Positions 55,624-64,000 of a stretch of 64,000 bases of DNA are shown here, piece after piece. Under the pieces are notes generated by a model. The model saw nothing but the letters and a program-made list of their open reading frames with translations. It did no database searches and had not been told where the DNA came from. Both the position numbers and the translations under genes were made by a program. The number at the start of each line of letters is the position of its first letter. Position 1 is the first letter of the stretch. This DNA comes from Linnemannia schmuckeri. Its lineage: Eukaryota; Mortierellomycota; Mortierellomycetes; Mortierellales; Mortierellaceae. Location of the stretch: assembly GCA_029449235.1 (NCBI GenBank), contig JANATG010000002.1, positions 2,170,001-2,234,000 of the forward strand, given 5' to 3'.

Positions 55624-57548
55624 ATGAGTGCCTTAATTGATAACACCAACAACACACCTCCTTCTACCAATTACCCATGCAGTAATAACCCCCCTGCCGT
55701 GAGCGCCAGGTCACCTCACGTCATTATCGCCGGCGCCGGTCTGGCGGGTCTCTTTCTTGGCATCCTTCTTGAAAGAGCGAGCATCCCTTACGAGATCTAT
55801 GAGCGTTCTGCCGACATCAAGCCTCTTGGTAAGGAATAATCTCTACACCAATATTTTGAATTCACAGGGTAAGCATGACAGTTAACTCACTCCTCTTCCT
55901 ATCTCCCCTCTCTTTTTTTTGTACTTGGCACTAGGTTCTATTATGTGCCTGGTAATGCTAGGTACTCCTTTTATTACAAGACAAAATCAAGTTCAAAAGC
56001 CGCTCTAACGCGATCTTTCCCGGACCTCCTTCATTTTGTTGTATAGTCAGCGAACATCCTCCCCGCTTTTGAACAATTGGGACTGTACGAGGAACTGTTA
56101 TCACTATCGAAGCCGCTGCGCGACAGTGGATACATGCTAACGGACAAGCTGGAGCACATTGCCCAATTCGAATCTATTTCTCCAGAAGTGTAGGCCTATC
56201 AAGCATTATGCTTTCTTTTTATTTCACAAGCATTCACCTTTTCTCATTCATAGACTCATCCGTGGGCGCATTAAATTTTTTTGTACATAGCGTGGGATAC
56301 GAACGGCAGCTATTTCCTCGTCCCGAGCTACACGCTATGCTGCTTAAAAGGATTCCTTCAGACAAGATCCACTTCGCAAAGAAAGTCTCGTCCTTTGTAC
56401 AGAACCAGAATGGTGTCACGGTGACATTCGAAGACAACACTACCACCCAAGGTGACATCCTCGTTGGCGCGGACGGAGCTCACAGTGCTGTTCGTCAGCA
56501 ATTGTACAAGACATTGGAGAAGGAAAGGCTCCTCCCCACCACCGACAGCACGGATATGAAGAAGGGGTATATCTCCTTGCTAGGAACGACCACTGCCCTT
56601 AATCCTACCAAGTATCCAGATGTCTTGAAGGAGGACTGCCAAAGCTATGGTATCGTTGGAGACGGAAGCAACCCATACACGGTAAGTTGAATTGTAGGTT
56701 CTCAGAAGTCACAAAAAATATGTACGCATATAGGAGGATCATCTAATCAACCACATCAATTCTTGACATTGCACGTTACGATAGTGGGTAACCTTCACCG
56801 TCCCTGGCAACAGGATCTGCTGGAACGTTGTTGTTCAATTGGGAATTAATGCGGCTGCTGACGAGCAGTTCGATTGCTCGGACTGGGTCACTCAACAGAA
56901 CAAGGCGATGATGGACTCAATCCGTCATTTCAAGACCACTTATGGCACCATGGGTGACCTTTTCGACGCCACCCCTCTGGAAGGAGTTTCCAAGGTCTAC
57001 TTTGAGGACCAACTGTTTGAGACATGGAACCACGAACGGACTGTCTTAATCGGTGATGGTGCGTGCATTTTTTTTTTGCTTGATCCTCGCCTGTCAGTGC
57101 CCTTACGTAGCAATCGTCTTTTTCCGTCTTTTTTCGACTAATCCTTTGTTTACACTTGTTTACTTCCTTTTTTATTTCTAGCGGCTCATAAGGTGAAAAC
57201 AAGCGATGGTTCAAGTGACCTCTCGATCTGTTGTTAGTAATTTCGTTCTAACCACATAGTCTCGACCATTAACTTTATTTTTCACAGCTACTTCCAAGCA
57301 CTGGTTCTGGGGCAGTGATTGCAATGCAGGATGCGGTCGTCCTCGCCAACCACCTCTATGACGTCAAACCCACTAGTTTTGAGAACATCAAAAAGGCCTT
57401 GAGTGACTTCAAGGAAGACCGTTTTGATACTGTCAAGGACCAACACTCACAAACACACTTCGCTGCCAGGTTGCAGTTCGGTCATGTAAGTCTCATTTAC
57501 TTCCACCTCACCCTTGTTATTTCTACGACATTTTTAACGTGGACCGTG

Positions 57549-57591
<43 letters not shown>

Positions 57592-57874
57592 ATTATGATC
57601 GTTGTTACCTAATACTCCTCTTTATTACCTCCATATTTTTTCTTTGGACGAACAGACCCTCTGGGAGCGCGTCCTTCGACATGTTCTCTTCAACTGGGTC
57701 CCCAGAACTCTGCAGATGAAACAAATCTCGAGGGACAGCGCCTACCGTCCCCAGGCCAACTTTTTACCGCAGGCTCCAAAGCGCGGTACGTTGGACGTTA
57801 TTCATCAGAAGCCTTCGAAGCGTCTCCAAAAGGAAAAGGAGGAGGATGAGGCGAGGAAAAAGAGCCCCATTTGA
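55624..57874 (+). CDS. FAD-dependent monooxygenase, array gene 12
   Basis: Exons: 55624-55828, 55935-55951, 56047-56189, 56291-56681, 56785-57058, 57182-57192, 57288-57485, 57656-57874; 485 aa. GAGLAG near residues 37-42, DG at 183-184, GDAAH around D343. In the stretch after GDAAH the conserved Asn is Ile (SGSGAVIAMQDA). Exon 3 has 143 nt and exon 4 starts VVGYERQLFPRPELH, as in the gene 8/11 subgroup, but the N-terminus is unlike them. Intron 7 carries an A run of more than 40 bp (57549-57590). AATAAA at 57889-57894. Confidence 0.87.
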
Positions 57875-57894
57875 TTCTCCCGCTCAGAAATAAA

Positions 57895-58620
57895 GAAAAG
57901 GTTGTTTTCGAGAAATTTCTACTACGAGTATCATGAGTCAGTAGGTAGTCTGAGAGTTCACTAACATGCCGGAGGGGACAACCTGCATGTCTCTTTTTTC
58001 AGTTCTTCCAATACTCGCCTCTCTTTTTTCTTCTTTCTACTTTTCTCGTCATTCTTTTCATCCTACTCATTTGCATTTACGCCCACCATCGCTCTCATCC
58101 ATTATAGATCTATAACTCATCATGCAAGTGGGGGAGGCCAAAAAAGAAGGCCATTGCTTCTCAGCACTTTTAGAGGATGGATGAACACCAACCACACCTA
58201 TTTTTCCAGGTTTGTGCTCCAAAAAAAACAAAGCATTTTTTTGTCAGTGCACTATGAGCCTACCTCGTTTGCGTCCGTTTGGGGGTGAACCTAACGCGAA
58301 AAAAGGTGCTTTTCACGCGAGTGAACCATTTTTTTTTCACAGGCGCTCCCTGAAAGATGTTGTTGATTTCATTTTTGGTGAGAAAAGGAAAAAGAGAGGG
58401 AAACTCATATTGACTGTTGGGAGAATGGTGAACGACACCTCTTGACAAGGCCTAAAGTAAGCTCGGAGACACACCCTTGATCATCATTAGCAGACCTTCA
58501 AGAACACACATCTGTCCTAGGCGTTTCTCTCTCACCCTCTCCGCCGCCACTTACTCAATTAACAGTACATGACATTGATTCACCCTCAATTACTCATTGT
58601 GTGGACACAAGTCCTATTGA
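57895..58620. other. Intergenic with duplicated spacer motifs
   Basis: 57965-58110 resembles 33850-34000; 58278-58310 (gtttgggggtgaacctaacgc) is another copy of the short dispersed motif; 58465-58545 resembles 30945-31025. No gene. Confidence 0.5.
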
Positions 58621-58652
58621 TTATTTCCCACAACCAAAAGAAAAAATGCAAT

Positions 58653-58662
58653 GCTGTATAAC
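58653..58662 (+). promoter_or_regulatory. Array promoter motif, gene 13 copy
   Basis: GCTGTATAAC, one base different from the consensus, preceded by CAACCAAAAGAAAAAATGCA. 272 bp before the ATG. Confidence 0.62.
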
Positions 58663-58933
58663 TGTCGAAGAGCAACTAAAAACTAAGAAAAGAGAGAGAG
58701 ATAAAGGAAGGAAAAGAAGAACAACAAGGGCGAACCTCACTCTTCTTCCCCTCTTCTTGACCCGAGTCCCCATCTGGCTGAAATCGGATATCTTTTGTTT
58801 TCATTCTCACTGTTCATTCACTCATAATGCCCACTTCTTCTACCTTCCCCTTTTGTTTCTCTTTTCTCACTTTTTTCGTTCCCTTTTTGCCTTTCCTTTA
58901 ACCTCTCACACCAATTTAGTCCGTCTCTCAAGC

Positions 58934-61149
58934 ATGAGTGCTCCAGTTGATAATACGACAAATACTTCCCCTACTTCGAGAGGCTCTAAGGGTAACGATT
59001 TGCCTCCTCTTGTGACTGAGAAATCTCCTCGCGTCCTCATCGCTGGTGGCGGTCTAGGTGGTCTTTTTCTCGGTATCCTTCTGGAGAAACCGGGGGTCTC
59101 TTACGAAATCTTTGAGCGCGCAGCGGAGATCCGACCCCTTGGTGAGTTGCAAGTATTCTACCTCCTGTCTAGTCAACGAGAAGAAACGACTCCAGCTTAA
59201 GAATAAGGCGCGTAATGCTAACCTCTTGCTCTTTCTTTACCCTTCTCGCCAATTGGTTCCAGGTTCCATTATGTGTTTGGTAAAGTACTATCCGTTCTAT
59301 TGTCCAGAAGCAAAAAAAGGGGAGATGGAGGAACGATTAAAGCGCCTGTCATTAACATGGTCATACTTTCGCTATTTTACTCAACACATAGTCTGCTAAC
59401 ATTCTTCCCGCGTTCGAACAACTTGATTTGCTGGAAGAACTCCTATCTTTCTCCAAGCCATCGCATGGCGTGACATTTCTGACAGACAAATTGGATTTCA
59501 TTGGAAAAAATGAGGGTACCCCCGCGAAACTGTAAGCTCCTGTCTTTTTATGGGTATAAGCTCATGCCTTGGCTCACCTCCGATACTTATCCCAAATGTG
59601 TGTCTGCTTTTGGCTGTTTTTTTTATTTTAGCGTTGGGTACGATCGCCTCCTGTTAGCCCGACCTGAATTGTACGATCTGTTGCTTAAGAGAATACCCTC
59701 AGGCAAGATCCATATGTCCAAGAGGGTTTTGTCCTTTGAACAGAACCATGAGGGAGTTATGGTGCATTTTAGCGACAATACCACCATGCACGGCGACATC
59801 CTTGTCGGCGCTGATGGTGCCCACAGTGCTGTCCATCAGCGCTTGTACAAGACTTTGGCCAAGGAAGGGCTTCTCCCCAAGTCAGACACATTGGAAATTA
59901 GCAAAGGGTATATCTCGTTACTGGGAACAACCGAGGCCCTTGACACTTCCAAGTTCCCGGACGTCTTGAGCTCCAAGGACTACTTCGTCGTCGGCGATAA
60001 AGATACTCCCTACACTGTAAGTTGTATGAATTAGTACCTGAATGATGAGGAACTCATGACAAGACCATTCGCCTAACCCACTGTAATTCCAACGCACCCT
60101 CTTCTTCGCCCCAGTGGACAATGTTCACCATTCCTGGCAACAGAATATGCTGGAATGTCGTTGTCCAGTTAGGTATCACCGAGATTGCCGACGAGCAGTT
60201 CAGCTGCTCGGACTGGGTTCCTCAACAGAACCAGAAAATGATGGACTCGATCCGCCATTTTGTCACGCCCTATGGTACTTTAGGCAACCTGTTCGATGCT
60301 ACTCCTATCGAGTGCATTTCCAAGGTCTATTTTGAAGACATGTTATTCGATACCTGGAACCACGGGCGTACCATTCTTATCGGTGATGGTGCGGGTCGTT
60401 CTTTTGTAACCATTTTTTGATTTCACTGTATATATCGTATTTTTGTGTTTGTCAATTGATTAATGCTTTGGTTTTCATTTTCCTCTCTTTTCTTTTTGCA
60501 CAGCGGCACACAAGGTGATAGTTTTTTTTTTCGAAGTATTGCCAATTCGTTAAGAGCATTTCTTGCCAACAAAGCCATTGACCGCATACTTTTTTTTCTT
60601 TTTTTTCAGCTCCTTCCAAGCAGTGGCGCTGGAGCAGTGAACGCAATGCAAGATGCTGTCCTCCTTGCCAACCATATCTATGACATCAAGCCCACCAGTT
60701 TCGACAACATCAAAGTTGCGCTGAACGAATACAAGGACGAGCGCTTCGAGGCTATTAAGGATCAGTACCCTCAGTCACACATCAGTGCCAAGCTCATCTT
60801 TGGACATGTAAGTGAACGAGCGAAAACATGTATTATTTTTTCCTTCACACCATCTCACCACAAAAAAAGACAGGCTTGATAATGTGTTTCCAGTACTGAC
60901 AGTCGTTACTTATCTCATTCGACTGAGTAGACACTCTGGGAGCGCATCATAAGATACATTGTGTTCAACTGGCTCCCAAAGTCGCTCATGCACAAGCAGC
61001 TCTTAAGGGACACTGCATATCGCTCACAGGCCAACTTCTTGCCACAGGCGCCCAAACGTGGTTCCTTGACTACTATTCCTCAGAACCCTTCGAAGCATGT
61101 CCAGAGGGAGGAGGAGGCCAAGAAAAGGGCTGCCGTTTCTGCTATTTGA
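58934..61149 (+). CDS. FAD-dependent monooxygenase, array gene 13
   Basis: Exons: 58934-59141, 59263-59279, 59392-59531, 59632-60016, 60115-60388, 60504-60514, 60610-60807, 60931-61149; 483 aa. GGGLGG near residues 38-43, DG at 183-184, GDAAH around D341. Exon 4 is 385 nt, two codons shorter than the norm, between FPDVLS and SKDYFVVGD. In the first fold RAGIPYEIFER reads KPGVSYEIFER. Last intact copy before the truncated one. Intron 5 and intron 6 contain T runs. Confidence 0.88.
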
Positions 61150-61515
61150 GTTTGAAAAAATGTAGACTACTGCCCTTAGTTTTCATACCAAAAATGAAAA
61201 GGCGCGAGTTGCGTGCATGCAAGAGGATCAATCAACACTTAGAGGTGACTTTTTTATTTATTTTTGCAAAAGTGACCCTTACGAAAAAGAATGAAAATTG
61301 ACGCCCACTGCTTCTGGTCTCGATATGGCAAGTCGAAAGTGGGTGTAAATGCTGCCCCATGGCGCCTTCACCTGTCAGCCCCAACCTTTCTCACCTTGAC
61401 CTATATGATTTTCTCTAATCTCACTTTCAGAAGCTCACGACCGGCAGTATTGAGTGAATGTTAGTCCAATCGATTTCTCTTTTCCTGTGACGGTACAATC
61501 CAGCAAAAAAAAAAA
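61150..61515. other. Intergenic
   Basis: No gene. It leads into the promoter block of the truncated copy. Confidence 0.4.
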
Positions 61516-61525
61516 AAAAATCAAA

Positions 61526-61535
61526 TGCTGTGTAA
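61526..61535 (+). promoter_or_regulatory. Array promoter motif, truncated 14th copy
   Basis: GCTGTGTAAC followed by TGTCAGAG, 240 bp before the ATG of a gene that is no longer whole. The leader still has purine-rich then pyrimidine-rich parts. Confidence 0.62.
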
Positions 61536-61773
61536 CTGTCAGAGACAAGAAACGAACAGAAGAGCAAGGAATAACTGCAGAAGGAGAAAGCACGCTGAGA
61601 GGAGAGAGCCCTTCCCTTTCTTATCTTTCGTCATCGTTCCCCATATCTTTTTTTGCCTTCTTTCATTCCTCTCATTCCGTTACCCTTCTTTCCCCCTCAT
61701 CTCGTTTTTCATTGTCCATCGATATTTTCCATGCCACGGACTTTTGGCAAGCCACCCGCCTCCTTTTATAAAA

Positions 61774-62091
61774 AATGAGCACAGCGCCTAATGCATCCTA
61801 GTCCACCTTTTCAGTTGATACGTGTCTCTTTCTACCGTGGCTGACCAGTCTCCTCGTATCCTCGTTGCCCATGCGGGTCTTGCTGGGCTCTTCTTGGGAA
61901 GCTTCCTGTTGAGATCAGGTTTCTTCTACGACATCTATGAACGTGCCACCGAGACCCAGGCCCTTGGTATGTGTTTTTGTTCTTGCATTTCACCCTTCTT
62001 TTTGTCTTTCACAAGAAAGGCAAGCTTATCGATTTCGACACAGATGCCCTAACCTTATTTTGCCACTGATTTAGGCTCCATCATGTCTCTG
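61774..62091 (+). pseudogene. 5' relic of a monooxygenase copy (exons 1-2)
   Basis: ATG at 61774 reads MSTAPNAS and then stops. After a frame change, about 61834-61966 encodes VADQSPRILVAHAGLAG...FYDIYERATETQALG, with GxGxxG as HAGLAG. The exon 1 donor GTATGT, the ATTTAG acceptor and a perfect 17-nt exon 2 (62075-62091, donor GTGTGT) survive. Nothing like exons 3-8 follows, so the array is cut off here. Confidence 0.82.
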
Positions 62092-62919
62092 GTGTGTACC
62101 CCTTTCCTCTCAATTTTCTCAGGAAAAAACAAGGACTCACAGCTCTATTTTATCCTGCTCACTTCCGGCATCCCTGAACATACCCAAAGACGGGCACTAT
62201 TGTTATTTTGCTACTGCTGCATTTTTTTCCACGAAAAATAATACAAAAATGAATCTTGGTTACTGGCTTGCATGCGAGTCAATATCGACCCAGCAAAAAA
62301 ATTAGTTGAGTGTCAATATTGTCAATTAGCCACGCTTAGTACGTTCTTTTAGCCACAATCAGCCACACCAGTGTCAATTTCATCGCCTAAACCAAATGAA
62401 GCTTTCTGTTTTGTGGCTATTTCTTGTGTAACGCAATAAGACGACATCTTGTGCCCTGCGGCAGGTCAGATATTTTGAGCCATGAGGGTATCTGGCTGTA
62501 CAATAAACACTATCATTGCTCCAGCCCTCGTCCCTGTCCCTTGTCCCCACTGACTTTGTCTCATGCTGTTGCAATGCTATAGGGGAAGAGAGTCTATAGC
62601 TGAGATAAAACAATAGATAAGCGCATCGATGCAGGTCCATATATTGTCTGTTACTTCCGTTCTGATATACTTCCTCACCAGTGCCATGGGTTTATTAGAC
62701 TTTTTTGTCTATTTAGTTCGGCCCACATCTTTGTCTTCACCTTCTTCCTCTCTGCTCACTCCTGTCCACTCTCTTGCGAAGCCAAGTTTTCCAATAGCTT
62801 GAAAGATTTTCGTTATTTTGCCTCTTTCAAAACGCATATTTTATTGCTAAGCTTCAACTGTGGCAGAGGATACTTCCCCCACTGCTGCACCACAGTGGCT
62901 CGCTCCGTTGTTTTTGTAT
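62092..62919. other. Intergenic
   Basis: No gene or RNA recognised. This is the end of the array and the 3' side of the NmrA-like gene. Confidence 0.4.
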
Positions 62920-63990
62920 TTATAACTTCGCGGTGGCACGGTACGCGCGATGGGGCTTAAACGCCTCCTTTTCTTTCAAGAAGAAGTCGCGGAGGGTTTT
63001 ACCTTCACGGCCGAGGATCTCTTGCATATCAGGGACCAACGTGTTGTCGATGCTGCACCATTCGTACTCATCTAGAAGCAAATCGATCATGGGCAGAGAC
63101 GGCGCATATTGATGGCGAGGCCCTCCATGCCAGTTCAGAAGCTTGTTACACTGATCCGCATCCACCTTTTCCCAGCCATCGTGCTTGGTGAGCGACCTGA
63201 AATACTGCGCGAGTTCCTCGCGGGAGACCTCCTTGAATTCGACGTTGTTGCCACTTGATGCGTTCAAGATCTGAACAATGCCGCGAGGATGAGTCTGTTC
63301 GGAACCGGCCAAGGTGTATATCTTGTTTGTGTACTTTCCAAAGCTGTTCACATTAGAATTCGGACATTGGGAGGTAGCTCGACAGTGCTCGATCGTGACC
63401 GCCTCAATGACACCTACAACGTCGATTAGATCAACATGGGTCAACAAGGCATCCTGGCTCATCGCCATCGGGAACCGACTCCGCTCTTCCACGATGTGAG
63501 ACCAAAACAAGAAGGCCTGGCTAAGAATGGCCTTTCGAAGGATCACATAGTTGGAGATATTCTTCTTAATTTCTTGTTCGACCTCGTGGTAGGCCTGGTG
63601 ACTGCGCAATCGCGAAGACCCTGCACCCCGGATCGAGACCATCAGACAGGAGTTTATGTGCGCTTTTTTCATCGCAGCCACGAGATTCTTGCCGAATAGA
63701 ACCCTTTGCTCGTCCATCTCCATGAACAGGACCGTGCAAGAGACGCCGTGGAGTGCCTTCTCAAGAGTCGCTTCATTCTCGTAATCTACTTTCTCCACCC
63801 TGACGTTCTTGAGCTGTTTGAGTAGATCGAGGTTTTCGTCGTCTCGGACGAGACACACCAACTGGACGTCCTTAGAGTACTTTTGGAGACCTTGAGACAA
63901 ATGGAGTGCCGCGCTACAACCGACCCAGGAGTTGGCGTTTGTGAAGGCGATAGTCTTGCCGGTGAAGGCGGGAGTGCCGGTGGTGGACAT
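62920..63990 (-). CDS. NmrA-like NAD(P)-binding protein
   Basis: 356 aa, single exon, ATG at 63990. The N-terminal Rossmann part has beta1 KTIAFTNANSWVG (residues 12-24) where the usual TGAxGxxG keeps only the last Gly (N18, S21, G24), then VCLVRDDENLD at the end of beta2, VEKVDYENEATLEKALHGV and FMEMDEQRVLFGKNLVAAMKKA. These are the layout of NmrA-like/atypical short-chain dehydrogenases, several of which act as redox sensors or regulators and not as enzymes. The weakened glycine motif fits a regulator or weak NAD(P) binder. The C-terminal half (YSLAGSEQTHPRG-like region, WHGGPRHQYAP) would form the substrate domain. It is transcribed toward the array and shares no spacer with it. Confidence 0.72.
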   Translation of the reverse strand: MSTTGTPAFTGKTIAFTNANSWVGCSAALHLSQGLQKYSKDVQLVCLVRDDENLDLLKQLKNVRVEKVDYENEATLEKALHGVSCTVLFMEMDEQRVLFGKNLVAAMKKAHINSCLMVSIRGAGSSRLRSHQAYHEVEQEIKKNISNYVILRKAILSQAFLFWSHIVEERSRFPMAMSQDALLTHVDLIDVVGVIEAVTIEHCRATSQCPNSNVNSFGKYTNKIYTLAGSEQTHPRGIVQILNASSGNNVEFKEVSREELAQYFRSLTKHDGWEKVDADQCNKLLNWHGGPRHQYAPSLPMIDLLLDEYEWCSIDNTLVPDMQEILGREGKTLRDFFLKEKEAFKPHRAYRATAKL

Positions 63991-64000
63991 GATTGTGTTT

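Noticed and set aside
55339..55839. N-terminal extension of gene 12 (and similar in-frame extensions of genes 1, 2, 8, 10, 11, 13) upstream of the chosen ATG
   Set aside because: The pyrimidine-rich leader has few stops in any frame, the extensions begin at unrelated places relative to the promoter block, and their peptides are not conserved between paralogues, whereas the chosen ATG is.

Overview
This looks like fungal nuclear DNA. Genes are split by many short GT-AG introns, AATAAA signals follow several stop codons, and there is a Ty3/gypsy element, a MULE-type transposase relic and small secreted cysteine-rich peptides. The closest fit I can offer is Mortierellomycotina (Mortierella sensu lato). 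That rests on my memory of two families (the FAD monooxygenases and a Crinkler/nuclease-like family) and is an inference, not a computed placement.

The window is dominated by a head-to-tail array, all on the + strand, of one duplicated gene: a PHBH-fold (group A, FAD_binding_3 type) FAD-dependent monooxygenase of about 470-490 aa. Every full copy has the same eight-exon structure with two microexons, exon 2 of 17 nt and exon 6 of 11 nt. I count nine copies with open frames (genes 1, 2, 5, 8, 9, 10, 11, 12, 13), one intact except for a frameshifted C-terminal tail (gene 7), one with a single-base deletion (gene 4), and one full-length pseudogene (gene 3). There are also several relics: 6462-6986, 19421-20988, 30600-30672 and 61774-62091. 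Most copies share a block around GCTGTGTAAC 160-340 bp before the ATG, followed by a purine-rich and then a pyrimidine-rich leader.

Layout: 1-6986, genes 1 and 2 and a 3' relic; 7000-9950, gene-poor with a minus-strand defensin-like (CS-alpha-beta) secreted peptide; 9960-18239, genes 3-5; 18455-20988, a dispersed-repeat copy and a decayed monooxygenase; 21449-27298, a complete LTR retrotransposon (minus strand) whose LTRs look identical, inserted just upstream of gene 7; 27603-43340, genes 7-11; 43341-55300, a repeat-rich island with two secreted cysteine-knot-like peptides (44942-45109 + and 50352-50552 -), a composite poly(A) retroposon, a palindromic MITE, a tRNA-like sequence, a broken MULE transposase, a broken Crinkler/PD-(D/E)xK-like gene and nested inverted repeats; 55624-62091, genes 12 and 13 and a truncated 14th copy; 62920-63990, an NmrA-like protein on the minus strand.

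The array shows no partner biosynthetic gene (no synthase, P450 or transporter) inside the window, so the substrate cannot be named. The pattern is local birth and death of paralogues: copies in several subfamilies, gain of whole units with promoters, and decay by deletions and C-to-T nonsense changes.
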